Of a stretch of DNA of 64,000 bases, positions 31,291 through 42,689 are shown in pieces. The position numbers were made by a program, and so were the translations under genes. Each line of letters opens with the position of its first letter. The stretch's first letter is position 1. A model generated the notes under the pieces. That model ran no database searches and was not told where the DNA came from. It worked only from the letters and a program-made list of their open reading frames with translations. This DNA is from Acanthococcus lagerstroemiae (taxonomy: Eukaryota; Arthropoda; Insecta; Hemiptera; Eriococcidae): assembly GCA_031841125.1 (NCBI GenBank), contig CM063106.1, positions 14,756,001 to 14,820,000 on the forward strand, written 5' to 3'.

Positions 31291-32000
31291 TATGGTATTC
31301 TCCCGTACACATAACATTACTAATTTTATTTTCGGAAATCTTCATGCAAAAAATGTAAAAATTATTGATTGTGCTCGTTTAGGCACAAAAATTAACACTT
31401 TTTAACACCAAGTACTACACCAAGCAACTGTTACTGTTTGATTTGGTCTGTGGAGAACTCCGGAGTTCAGTGATTGCCGTTTTATTTACCAGTAGGGTAA
31501 CACTTGTTTTCAAAATTTTAAACCTGCTCTCGAAGTAGGGTTGAGTTTGGTGTCGTTTGGTGTCACGGTGTGCTTTTGTGGGGTGTTCGCTGAATGTTCA
31601 TGTTTTGTTTGATTTGGTCATTACAAACCCAACACTTTTGTGTAAACGTGACGTTATCTCAGTGTTACACCGAGTTAATCTAAGTTTTACAACAAGTTAA
31701 CCTTAGCCCTATTCTGTGTAGCTAAATGAACACAACTTGAGTGTTACACTGGGTTAACCTTAGCTCAATGCTGTGTAGTTAAACGAACACAACTATTGTG
31801 TTGCAGTCTTGTGTTTTTTATTAATTGCTATAAAATGTACACATTTCACTTTGTTAGCCAAGTTTTTCACTCAAGAGTGTTATAAGTTATTCCTAGTAAC
31901 GAGTTTTGCCGGTAGAGCGTACTAGTTTTTTTTTTTTAAAGTTAAAGAGACATTTATGGCGTGGTTATGCTATATTGATAGTATACATATGTATATCGTT
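31291..32000. other. Noncoding stretch with short tandem repeat
   Basis: A ~57 bp repeat occurs at about 31640-31805: GTTAACCTTAGC followed by CTGTGTAGCTAAATGAACAC at 31696 and 31753, with a decayed copy before it. No gene is recognised. Confidence 0.5.
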
Positions 32001-32160
32001 CAGGGGCGAAGCTACAGGGGGAGGGGGTCCGAACCCCCTGGCATTGGCTGACAATGTGAAAAAATTAAATTTTATTCTGGTAATAGTAAGTATTACACCT
32101 GTAATGCTGTAAAAGTGAAACGAACCCCCTCCCCTCATACCAAGTCTGGCTACGCCACTG
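32001..32160. mobile_element. hAT-like MITE, 160 bp, with perfect 8-bp duplication
   Basis: The ends CAGGGGCGAAGCTA and TGGCTACGCCACTG are imperfect inverse copies. ATATCGTT stands immediately on both sides (31993-32000 and 32161-32168). The 8-bp duplication and CAG-GGCG termini are typical of hAT elements. The interior is non-coding. Confidence 0.85.
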
Positions 32161-32740
32161 ATATCGTTGATGCATTCTTATTGTTTGAGCTTCAATTAAA
32201 TTGGTTAAAGAATTGGAGATTACAAAAGAGATTCCAAAGGAGATTAGTTTGGGTAAATTGTTGAGCTGTAAATAATTGATTTGAGGGTTTCGATCGTACT
32301 CGTAGCTATTGCCGGGGAAATAATTGAAGATATGTTAGACTGTGAGGGTTTCAGAGCAACTGGTGCAGACTAGTGCAGGCTAGCGATGGAAGATAAAATC
32401 GTGAGTAAGTCATATTATGATGCCGAGAAGAAGCCTGTTGATGGCGGTTTCGACGCTACACATAGATGCGCATGTGCCGCTGATGGTGTCGATCCAGTCG
32501 CGTGCATTCGCTTTTTTAGCTCACAAAATTTTCTAGTGGAGTGGCTCCAGTCTGTTTTCCAGAAAATCAGAATGAGTTGACAGATATATTCTCTTAGGTT
32601 GGTTGGAATTAACAGTAGGATGTGCGTCTCTGGTTCCAATGTGGTTGTCTTATCAACGATGTCGTGACCAACATTGCCACAGTGTCCCGGTATCCAGACT
32701 AATATTATTTCAACTTCCGATTATTATATACATATAAGGT
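32161..32740. other. Noncoding stretch
   Basis: Contains a 64-codon frame (32386-32580) without recognisable features. No repeat is identified. Confidence 0.4.
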
Positions 32741-32907
32741 CAGTGGCGGATCCAGGGGGGCATGAGGGTACATGCCCCCTCCCTTGGTTGAATATTTTTA
32801 ACGCAATAGTAGGGGGGAAGGAATAAAAATTATGAATTGTACGCTCATTACACGCCATGAAGGTCACCGCCCCCCCCCCCCATTGCCTTTTTCTAAACCC
32901 GCGCCTG
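32741..32907. mobile_element. hAT-like MITE, 167 bp, with perfect 8-bp duplication
   Basis: Starts CAGTGGCGGATCCAGGGGGG and ends ...AACCCGCGCCTG, an imperfect inverse. TATAAGGT flanks both ends exactly (32733-32740 and 32908-32915). A C run at about 32869-32881 lies inside. Confidence 0.8.
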
Positions 32908-32942
32908 TATAAGGTGTGTAGAATGTGTAGATTATGATCAGT

Positions 32943-33316
32943 CCTGGAGACCTATCATGAAACTTTCATCACAATACCACAAATCGTTACAGTGGTAACT
33001 TGATACGGTGATATACTGGTAGGATAAATTTAAGCAAAATGGTAGGCTATTATAAGTCTTCAGTGGGATTGTTTACATACAACCTCCAATATCTACTGAT
33101 AACTGTTGTATATTGATTGTTGATATTGGAAAACAGAAAAACCATGTAAAAAGCACTGTATAACGATATCACCTGCTTGCATGCAGGTGGTATCTTTGTC
33201 ACTTTACCACCCTCCTTTATCACCTTTATCACGTTAGCACCGTAACACTTTCCCAAAGTTATCACGATATCACTTAAATGATATTGTGATAAAAGTTTCA
33301 TAATAGATTTCCAGGT
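32943..33316. mobile_element. MITE, ~373 bp, TIR about 33 bp
   Basis: The left arm contains CCTGGAGACCTATCATGAAA and the right arm ends with the inverse (TTTCATAATAGATTTCCAGG), with a few mismatches over about 33 bp. ATCAGT stands outside both ends (32937-32942 and 33317-33322). Internally GATATCAC-type words form further short palindromes. Superfamily not assigned. Confidence 0.75.
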
Positions 33317-33476
33317 ATCAGTTCTTGGGTTCTCATTGGCTTGGAATCTCTCAAGTGAGACTTTTTTGAGTTCGAGCAGATGAGGTGCTTGGTGGACAAT
33401 ACTGTTGGTAAGTTGAGGAGACATTGCCCTTTTCGAGAAATTGGCTTTTGGGAAAATGGATTCGGGAAATTATAAG

Positions 33477-33636
33477 GCCTAGTACACACGATGCGTTGTA
33501 CTAGCAGCGTTTGTACAGACAAACGAGAGTGGTGCTACAGCGCTTAGTAGCGTAGCGCCAAGTAGGAGAATGTTCAACTTTTTCTTTGCCACTAGCAAGC
33601 GCCCTTACTCACAAACTCGCATCGTGTGTACTAGGC
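33477..33636. mobile_element. MITE, 160 bp, perfect 19-bp TIR
   Basis: GCCTAGTACACACGATGCG at the left end is exactly inverted as CGCATCGTGTGTACTAGGC at the right end. TAAG lies just outside both ends with a one-base offset at the right. The interior is GC-richer, with self-complementary GCGCTTAGTAGCGTAGCGCC. No gene. Confidence 0.8.
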
Positions 33637-35200
33637 TTAAGTTACATCCCAGTGTTCAATAATGTTCTGGCCTACCAGCTCAACTATCTCCATCGGCTGA
33701 CTGTATTTGTTCAACTGCGAACCAAACGTATCGCTCCATCGAGTTCAGCCGATTTTTCTCTTTCTTCTCTTGTCGCGCTATTCCGGCCGGCTACGTGTGT
33801 ACGTTTCTTTGACCTGCACCCTTTTTCGCTTAAAGCCAATATTTATCAAACTAATTTTGTTTGATCGATTTTCATTATTTGTAAAAATGTTTCCACGGTG
33901 CTATCTATTGTGTAATCAAAGTACGACGGGAACGGATTAATGCTACGGTAAAACAATAGCCGCGAGTACCCGGGGGACATGTTATGAAAGATGAGCAGTA
34001 TTATCATGCACGGAAAAGCGTATACATCGTAGGAACAAAACAATAATCTACTCGCTTGCCACCCTGTCAATAGCGATTGTTACTGTTGGAACTGACTAAT
34101 TGGATATTATGATTGATTCTCGTGCGCGCTCGCTTTTGTTGCTGCCCGCACTAATTACCAGCGAACGCGGAATTTGGCGAGCGTAGAAGGGCTATACAGT
34201 TGTTAGCGCAATATGGTGTCAATTTTCCCATTGAATTTTCCCAATCATATCTCGGCCAGATTACCTTCTCCCTCGGCCGAACGCGAAAATCTACAAACCG
34301 ACTTCGAGCGATATTCAATTAATTTTACTTGTAACCTATATTATCGCGAAGCTGAAAATGGGGGTACGTAGACCTTTTTGTTCGGGTACTTCAAAATCGA
34401 GTGCCGGGTTCCCTGTTCGGTAATAGCATTAGTAGAAGTCGGATTTGCGTTAATTAACAATATTTCCGCGAAGAACTATATCGGCTTCGGCCGAATTCCG
34501 AAGGGCGGAAAAATTGAAAAAAAACTACTCCGAAAACCATTCACGTCGCGTACCTTTATCTACATTATTTATAAACTTTTCGGTTGTTAATAAATTATAC
34601 ACTCGAAATGTAATAGCAGTCAATAATTTTATGTGTAACGTGAAAAGCATCTAACGATCCCTTGTAGTTACCGGTTGATTAAGTGCGGTTTCTACTAAAT
34701 CGCTTCCTCAGCAGTTGAAGAAAAACACCACATTTGTCTTAACAATACGAATCACAATGGCCATTCTTTGGTTATTTACTAGTATAGAAAGTTTGAAAGA
34801 ACTTTTCTCAAGGGTCATTTCAATCTTCGCCGCTATAACCGGAGTCTTTTATGGTTGCCAGTTTTCTTTCCCGGGGTAGATTTTTTTTCTTCTTTCCGCG
34901 CGCTTATATAATAATTAGTTCGACCGTTGTCGAGTGCAACTTGGCGAGTTAGTTTAAATGACCGAAAGCACGTGATGTGAAAATGAGTAAATGTATACCT
35001 ATTCTAATATAAGCTGAGGAGAATTTTACCCCGGGGTTTTGGCTCAGGTTGAAAATGCTGATTACCGTACATCCAGGATGTGTCCGCTCAGTTGTTGCTT
35101 ATGGCAGTTCAAATATTTTCTTCTTTCTTTTACTCCTGTATCTGTACCAGCATCGCAATTATGTCGCTTAGCTTACAAGGCAGGCTAGCTGAAGTAATGG
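33637..35200. other. Unique noncoding stretch, balanced composition
   Basis: No repeat or coding frame is recognised. Unlike much of the window, it contains CpG-bearing unique words together with repeated TAATTA/TTAATTAA-type sites (for example about 34316-34325 and 34450-34460). This composition could reflect cis-regulatory or ancient intronic sequence, but nothing proves it. Confidence 0.35.
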
Positions 35201-35214
35201 TTTTAATGTCAGTA

Positions 35215-36380
35215 TTAAAGTCCAGGACATTTTTAGTACCCATTTACCATAAGCAGTGCGCATACAATTCTCGGTTTCCTGTCGACTGTTCAGTATACAT
35301 ATTTCTATAGACAAAATAAGGAACAAAGGTTCAGTCGATGTAGAACACGCGTTCAGTAGACGTCGACAAATTTTCGTATACTCGTAATCGATATTTTAGT
35401 TGAAATTACAGTCAAAAAGTATCGACATTACCATCAACATTGTAGTAGTATAAGTGTATACAAAAGTAGGCCTAATTGTACAGTCGGCATCTGCACTGAC
35501 ATGTCTACTCGACAAATGGTTTAGGCTGAATAATTTTTTGTGTAAATTGTATGTATGGTTCGGCTTAGGATAATGTGTTCCAAAGTATTTGGATACAAAA
35601 TAAATATATATATTAAAAAAAAGAGAGAGAGAAGAAAAAATGTTGTCGGTACAAATGTTGATGTTTTGTCAACATTGACAGTGTTCCACGGATACATTGT
35701 AAAACACGTGCTTATGGAAATGTCGACTAAAACATCAATATTGAAATCCAAGACATTTTTAATACATATTTTCTTATGCAGTGCACATAGAAATGTCGAT
35801 TCTCTGTTTAATATTGACTGTATGGTATACATTTTCATAGACAAGATGATGAACAAGTGTTCAGAGGATGTAAAATGCAGTTGACATTTCAGTCAACAAG
35901 TATCTCCTTGTATCAACATTACAATAAACATTGTAGTATGCAGCAAATTGACACGCGTTCAAAAGATGTCGATAAATTTTCATATAATCGATACTTCAGT
36001 GGACATGGAAGTCAACAAGTAGCGATATATTTTTTTTTAATTTGTATTTGAGTCCCCCACCCCCTAACAGGTGCCTGAGGGTCCCATTGACAGTACTTAT
36101 CAACATTATAGTATCAGTGTATACAAAAGTAGACCCAGTTGTACAGTCGACATTTGCATTGACATGTTACTCGACAAATGACATACACTAAATAATTTTT
36201 GCATAAATTAAGTTACCGTCATAATTCTTATATATGGTTGGATTTAATAGTATAAAATGGGTTCCAAAGTATCTGGATTCAAAAACTCAAAAAAAGTGAA
36301 GGAAAAAAATTATGTTGATACAAATGTTGATGGATCTGTCAATGTTGACCGTGTTTTACGGGATTTGTACGTCTAATACT
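35215..36380. repeat. Tandem duplication, about 665 bp per unit
   Basis: GTGTATACAAAAGTAG followed by TGTACAGTCGACATTTGCA, CTCGACAAATG and TTCCAAAGTATCTGGAT occurs at 35452 and 36117. GATACAAATGTTGATG occurs at about 35650 and 36315. Further phrases (CAAGACATTTTTAATAC, GATGTCGATAAATTTTC) are shared with offsets of about 520-680, so the duplication has internal rearrangement. The TCGACAT-rich vocabulary resembles the array at 1-1890. Confidence 0.65.
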
Positions 36381-36785
36381 CAGCGTATTTCCTTCCTTCT
36401 CTACGTGTAAGACATGTGCGTGCGTACATGAATCGTTATTACTCATGAAACAAGTGTTGATATCAATAATGAACCTTTTAATTTTTTTTTTTTGTTACTG
36501 GAAACAAGTACTGACATCGACACATAGCTTTACATTTTATTCGGCATATATGTATATTTTAATTTAGTAATTTTTGTTACATTTCTTGTGCTACTGCTGA
36601 GACACGATCCCATGTAAAAACAAGTATCAATATCGACACTGAGCTTTACATTTTACTCGACATATTTTAATTTAGTAATTTACGATACATTTCTTGTGCA
36701 GTTGCTTGAACATCACTATTTGACGTCACACGGACCTGAAATCATCTGAATAAATCACAAATAGTTATAATAGTAATTTAACAGT

Positions 36786-36862
36786 CGTGTGGCTCTGTTG
36801 CGTAGCGGTAAGAACTCGGCTTCATAACCCGAAGGCACCGGGTTCGATTTCCAACGCCGGCA
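36786..36862 (+). pseudogene. tRNA-like sequence with CAT anticodon loop (SINE head or tRNA pseudogene)
   Basis: A box A-like TTGCGTAGCGG and box B GGTTCGATTTC are spaced as in a tRNA. The anticodon loop reads TTCATAA, so the anticodon would be CAU (Met). The T stem cannot pair properly (CCGGG against TCCAA) and the anticodon stem has a mismatch, so a working tRNA is unlikely. SINE type A sequence follows 130 bp downstream. Confidence 0.5.
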
Positions 36863-36989
36863 TCGTTATCAGTAATGCAAGAAAGAACTCGTCACACATT
36901 CTAACACCGCATTCTGATAACGTACACAGAGTCACAACCACTTACAGCAGAGGCTTCCGAGAAGTATGTAATCGGTCGCCAGTATCTGA

Positions 36990-37222
36990 AAGCTGTAAAT
37001 GGGTAAGGCGCTACCTGCCGGTGCTCGTTGAACTCACGGTCATAAACCACTGGGCTAGTGATACGGGTATTCGACAGGAAGATAGCGCAGTTGACTAAGG
37101 CCGATTCCCGGCAAGAAGAGAAGAGGGCTAAGGCAGCCCTAGAAGGCTTCCCGATGTCCCTGAGGTAATGCTCGAAGGGGCGGTTCAAGGGCTCGGGTGA
37201 GAGCAAATGAAGAGAGAAATAT
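36990..37222 (+). mobile_element. tRNA-derived SINE, type A
   Basis: Shares GGGTAAGGCGCTACCTGCC, CGTTGAACTCAC, TCATAAACCACTGGGCTAGT, GATACGGGTATTCGA and the common tail (CCCGATGTCCCTGAGGTAAT, CTCGAAGGGGCGG, GAGAGCAAATGAAGAGAG) with 18246-18475. The extreme 5' head is less clear here and merges with the tRNA-like segment upstream. Confidence 0.75.
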
Positions 37223-39962
37223 AACAGTCGAATCAGCATGTCGACAAGTTTGTCGCTTCCAAATTTTGGATCGACAGTTTAGCAGAGGTAATTGATATCG
37301 AATTTCGTACAAGAAAACTATTGTACAGCTGATATTATATTTCTTCTGGAGAACTTGCATTACGTCGACATTGAATACGTAATGGAAGAGCTTATTAGCG
37401 TCAATTCGAATGAGATAATATCAGGCTAGAACTATATATGTGCCGAGTAATGATGTTTAACAGCATATGAGAAATATAACATCACTAAGTTGCTTATAGA
37501 AAGTTTGTCATACAAGCAATTCGATAACGTAAGACGTCGTAGAAGTGATCGCATTCTCCGACTCTTTCACACAGGAACACAAGATCAGTCACGTCTTACA
37601 AATATTTAAGCCATCATTTTATTCCAGTGAACGTTGGTACTTGTAGTCCATGATGTGAACAACTGGTTTTAATCAAATTTTACTCTCGATTAACTTTGAT
37701 TTTTCAGAAATTTGATTAGTATCGAAAGGCTCTATAGATTTTTGATGGGAAAGAATGATTTGATCACAACTGAAATAGTTCCCCCACCAGTTAGTGACTC
37801 TTTTGTTTTCAGTCCCAATAATGAGTTGGTCGTGGCACCAGGCAGGGAACTGCAGAGCACCCTACCTTTCCACTTCGATCGGTACTGCGGTTGTTCTGTT
37901 TGATAGGCTGTTCTGGGAGAGAGGTGAAACCTGTTCATTAACTTTATGGCAGTAGGAATCGGTTAGATGCATACAAACGCACTGCAGGAGGCACCCCAGA
38001 AGACTAAAACAGTCCTCGGGCTGATAATTGGCTATAATTTCTGCGAAGGTGGTTATTATAATTGTAAACTGCGGTTAACCGCTACATCTTTTGTGGTGAA
38101 AGTTGTGCACCCTGAGTTTGTGTTTCTTGGGAAAGTGACAGTTGTGAGGTAAAAAACTGAAACTCGAAGGCTGAATTCACATTATTGTTAATTTCGTACT
38201 AAAGGCTGAAGATAAGAATTTTTTTTGCTGAACGGGCTCTTTCCTCAGCAAATATTAGACTAGTTCGGGGGAGTTTCAAGGGTCTGAAGAAAGCCTATGA
38301 AAATCTTGAAAATTCTTAAACGAGCTGAGGCTTCTTAGAAGTCTGCGAGGCTGCCCCATTCCTCGTGAGAGAACAATTGGTGATAAATGTTAAGAATACT
38401 TCAAAATCTGTTAGTCTTATATTATTTTGAGTTATCCCTTTTGCTTCGCGCATCCGCGCATCCACCACCACTGAACGCCTCTACTTTATTTGCAAAACAT
38501 TCGCCGTATCACCTTTCGTTTGGAAACATTCGTTTGTGGAAAATGTCAAACTGTATAAAATTCGGTGAAATTGCAAGCTTGACATCTCGATTAGAATTTC
38601 TAAACCGAAATAACTAATTCGCGTGTAATCAGCGGCGTCGTCGGTAAATGCTGCAACACTTTTTAAGCAGCCCGATGTAGCCGGATCCGAAAACGAAGCC
38701 GGATTAATTAATTATCAAAAACAGAAACGTTTTGTTTTTGAAGCCGGATATTAATCGAATAGTTCTACATCGTAGCACAAAAATCACCCTCCCGTTGGTA
38801 ATTGTTTGTTAACGTCGAATTGCCAGCTATTAGCGAAACTGTCAGTAGCACTTGAATTTATTACGAAATTGAGTTTAATTAATGTCGGACGTAACTGATG
38901 GCCGTTCCAATACATTTAAATCGCTAATTATGTGTACAAGGCTTGTTAACTATATCGATGTAGGTACTGTAGTGTTATTTTCCTTCTTTTCCTGTTGTGG
39001 GGGCGGGGGCGGTGATCACGCGTTGTCCGTAACTTGGCATAACTTGGCAGTCCTCAGGATGTCTGGTTATCGATGCTGGAATCGGCGGAAGGGGAGAAGG
39101 GCGACCGAGCTCGAATAATTAAATTAACTGGAATGTATCGGGGTGCAGACCCTTACAATATACGAACGTTTTGTCTTCTTTTTTTTTCGCTTTCTTCTTC
39201 AGCATGTGCATGATGCATTTTGCATGTTCGTTTGCGATAGTAATCGCATTTCCAAAGGGTTGCCATCGGTGGTTGCGAGGAAAGAGTACTAGAGAATAAC
39301 AATGTCGTTTCCTCGCCACGCGATGAGTTCAAGAGTGAATTCGACGATATTTTTAATTTGATTTTCTGAATACCGTGTGTACGACGCTATAGAGCTAATA
39401 AGACACGGCTTTAATTAATCCGAAAATTTTATGATTCGTGGGAGTAGAAGGGCTGACATTTTGTTAACGGTGAACCGGCTGCAATTTCATTTCGGTTATT
39501 GTCTCATAGCAGTTCATTATGAATTCATGATAGCTGGGGACATGACTACCGACGATAGAGCTGAGAAAGGATAACTTGTAGGGGCATAATAACCTTATAC
39601 TGCGAATGGGTGTTAGCATGGCCTATCAACGACTTGAAAATAGCAGTTTTAAATCAAAGAAGAACCGTTTTCAAAAGTGACCTAAGTCATTTTTACTCAT
39701 TTTCTGCAAACAGCAGACGAAGTAGATAAGAATTCGGACTTCCTAATATTCAACAGCTGATATCTGGCGGATGTTTTTGGTAATCCTAATTTTCTGGAGT
39801 GCGGAAAGGGAGGAAGGCCCGATGCTACCGCACCATCAGTGTGGGAATTCGGAATAAAATATCGCTTTCCAATGCCCTCCTTTATATCATAATGCCTTGT
39901 AGACTAAGGTCGCTTTGCCTGGCGAGCCGATCTACTCAATACCACGTATAGATGAGAAATTT
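37223..39962. other. Unique noncoding stretch
   Basis: No gene is recognised. The section from about 38440 to 39440 is repeat-poor, with CpG-bearing unique words and several TAATTA/TTAATTAA homeodomain-type sites (38696-38705, 39118-39125, 39410-39417). A 78-codon frame at 38882-39118 has no family features. Conserved regulatory DNA is a possible explanation but unproven. Confidence 0.35.
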
Positions 39963-40345
39963 TTTTACAATACATGATCAGAAAGACGATGTTTACTTTA
40001 GTATGGTGCAAGTGGAAAGCAACACTTTTCATTGACGAATCAAATACCAGGATAACCTCAGTGTATAGTAAGACCGCCTCAATGTAAGAACATGAGTTAG
40101 ATTTTTACATGTAGGCACGTTTACTAACCGACAGGACGGAGCGACACCAAGAATGCCGAGAATGGCCGACTAATGCCGTCCGAGGGTGTCATTATTACGA
40201 CGTTGTCATTGCAATTGTTGCTTTTTTTGATATTATTCGCTGTCCGAACTGTAGGTTTTTCTTTCAATTGAGAAAATGCACATGCTGAATTTTTTTGCGT
40301 TGCTTCTTTGACAATGTTTTCCCTTTCTGATCATGTATTGTAAAA
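39963..40345. mobile_element. MITE, 383 bp, perfect 23-bp TIR
   Basis: TTTTACAATACATGATCAGA (plus AAG) at the left end is exactly inverted at 40323-40345. The interior is non-coding, with a GC-richer patch around 40130-40190. A second, shorter MITE follows after 14 bp. Confidence 0.75.
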
Positions 40346-40359
40346 CATATTTTACAAAA

Positions 40360-40460
40360 CAAGAGCCAAAAGTGAGTGTTTACATGCGAGGGAAAGTTTG
40401 CAAACGAGTGTAGCGAGTGAGCAATTCCCAAGTTATGTAAACACTCACTTTTGACTCTTG
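40360..40460. mobile_element. Short hairpin MITE, 101 bp
   Basis: CAAGAGCCAAAAGTGAGTGT (plus TTACAT) at 40360-40385 is inverted at 40435-40460 with one mismatch over 26 bp. The arms make up half of the element. The loop holds GCGAGTG-type words. Target duplication not clear. Confidence 0.7.
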
Positions 40461-40984
40461 GTATGTAATATACCTGATATGGTTACAAGATGTAGAACAT
40501 TGTTTCTAACCTCCGAATCCACCAAAATCCCAATTTCAATTAAAAATGGTTCAGGTCATTTTTGAAAACGGGTCTTCAGATTATCCTTCGCCGGAGGTAC
40601 CCATCACAATTGAATTGGCCGGCAACCTTGAACCCCCTCCCGTTGTTGCGTTCCTGATTACTTGTGTCGTGAGAAATCCTGAAGAAAAGCAGTTTCAACA
40701 TTTTGTGGCTTCTTTTTGAAGTAATTGCGATTTATAGCCAAAAATGCCATGCGCAGAACTTTCTTGACCTGTATAGAAGTTAAGTCTTGTCTTAAAATGT
40801 TTGTATTTTATGGCTCCCTCCGAAGAAAAAAATCTCAAATTCCATCAAACACTAAGAATCTTAGTTATGAAAGAATTCTTCCTAGGAGGTACAGCAATAT
40901 CAAGGTAAGGAATTTGAAATGGAATTCGAATCATCTTTTTGACGCACAATTGAGGATATTTTTCAGATACACTAATTTTCTGGA
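40461..40984. other. Noncoding stretch
   Basis: No gene or repeat is recognised before the RT remnant begins near 40985. Confidence 0.4.
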
Positions 40985-42010
40985 AATCTAAAAGAAATAC
41001 TAGAAGACCTAAATGTCGAAAACGAAAAAGCAAGACCATCAATAAACACTCAACAAACTAAAACTCTTTCAAAAATAGAGGGGCAGAATAAAATCACAAT
41101 AGAGGGTAAAGATGTAGAAATATTTGAAAACTAGCCTTCGAGAACCAAGTAAAAACCGATATGAGAACATACGAGTAACAAAAACCTAGTCAAAATATTG
41201 GTCTCTAAAAGAAATCTTCAAGGGCAATAACAGTAATAATGAAAACGTCAGGTGTCTAACACCATGTATCGTACCCGTCCTAACGTACGGATGTCAAACA
41301 TGGCCTTTAAGGGGAAAAAACTCCCAAAAAAATTAAAGTCATCCGGAACGATATGGAGTGATCAATATTAAACAAAAAAAAAGGAGAGACCACATCAACA
41401 CTAAAATAATAAAAACGAAGTTGAAAAATAACATAGATGTAGTAAGCTATATAAGGAGAATTAAATGGAGTTAGAGAGGACACAACACTAGCCTCGAAGA
41501 CGACTGATGGACAGGCCTGCCAACCCCAAGAATTTCTCCTTAGATTTAAAAATACTTTAGTTTTATGAGAAAGTTGAAAGATTTTTTAGGGATTTTCGAA
41601 ATGTTAATAATTTTTGAGATTTTCAAGAAAATGCTCAGAAAATGAATTTTTTAAACTGTATAAATCAGGAATCATGAATGTAGGTATTTTTACAGTAGCT
41701 ATATCGGCATTGTAAAACTTTGGTAAGAAAGAAAAAAAAAAAAAAAAAAAAAAGGAAAGAGAGAAAAATTGAAACTGGAATAGGAAAGCTGAAAAAGGAT
41801 GTTTGGGGGTCTACTGTGAGGTTGGCAGGCCTGCTGATGGACCTATAAGGCTACATTCTGGCCCAACGTGATACACGGGGAGAAAAGGAGGGGAAAACAA
41901 ATAATGGAAGGACGATCCAAACGAATTTCTAAAACAAAAAAGTTACCAAACAATAGCAAAGCCTAGAAAAAAATGAGAGTGCTTACTAGAAACCGTTGCC
42001 CGATGCGGGC
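40985..42010 (+). pseudogene. Non-LTR retrotransposon remnant, post-catalytic RT region
   Basis: The plus strand reads EILEDLNVENEKARPSI, which follows the FADD box in RTE/EN-RT type proteins, then KITIEGKDVEIF. After several breaks come PVLTYGCQTWPL (usual LTYG.QTW motif), RRDHINTKIIKTKL, VSYIRRIKW and a terminal WTGRP-type region. Many stops and frameshifts are present. A hAT-type MITE splits the C-terminal part, and the reading resumes at 41842 after one copy of the 8-bp duplication. Confidence 0.7.
41512..41833. mobile_element. hAT-type MITE, 322 bp, with perfect 8-bp duplication
   Basis: The ends CAGGCCTGCCAACC and GGTTGGCAGGCCTG are perfect inverse copies. CTGATGGA occurs immediately before (41504-41511) and after (41834-41841). 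The interior is AT-rich with a long A run (about 41728-41752). It is inserted in an RT remnant whose sequence is continuous across the gap. Confidence 0.9.
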
Positions 42011-42689
42011 AGGGAGACTTGAAGGCCCTACCTTGGGACCGTTCGAAAAACATATAAATATGAGTATGTATTCGTAAAAATGTAAAGAGTCCCAACAAAG
42101 GTTTTCACTCAAATTCAATTCAAGTTCCTGGAATGAGAGAGGTCCAAAGTTTGAAAATAGTCATAGAAATATCAGTTGCAGCATGGGAAAGAAAGGGTGA
42201 ATGACAGTCAGGTTTAATCTTAACCGTACACCTCCAAAAACCAACTTTAGGTAGCTAAAATTGGGTTGAAAGATACAAAAATACGTGGGGGAGAAGAATG
42301 TGGAAATCGTTTTGATCGTATGAAGTCATTTTCTTCATTCGATTTTCTCATTTTGGCCCTAATTTTCAAAACAAGCAAAAGGAACAATGCCGATGTAGCC
42401 AAGTTGTCGGTTTGGGAAGAGAATACCATTTCTCTCAAAGCTATGCGTCCGATGAGGTAATAAGTTGACTCAAGTTGGAAAAATCAAAGAAAAAATTTTC
42501 TTATGATTTTTAAAAGAGATTTTTGTTGGGATTTTCAACTTTAGAGGAACGATTTGGGAATGGAGGTCCACTTTTCTCTCAAGGCTATGAGTCTGATGGA
42601 TTATTTTGACTTTAGATAGAATAATTTAAGAAAAATGTTTTCTTATTACTTTTAAAGGAAACATTTGAACTGATTTTTCGTCAGTAATG
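42011..42689. other. Noncoding stretch with a two-unit repeat
   Basis: TTTCTCTCAAAGCTATGCGT (42428) and TTTCTCTCAAGGCTATGAGT (about 42571) mark two ~142 bp units between about 42390 and 42680, also sharing AATTTTCTTATGATTTTTAA-like words. No gene. Confidence 0.5.
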
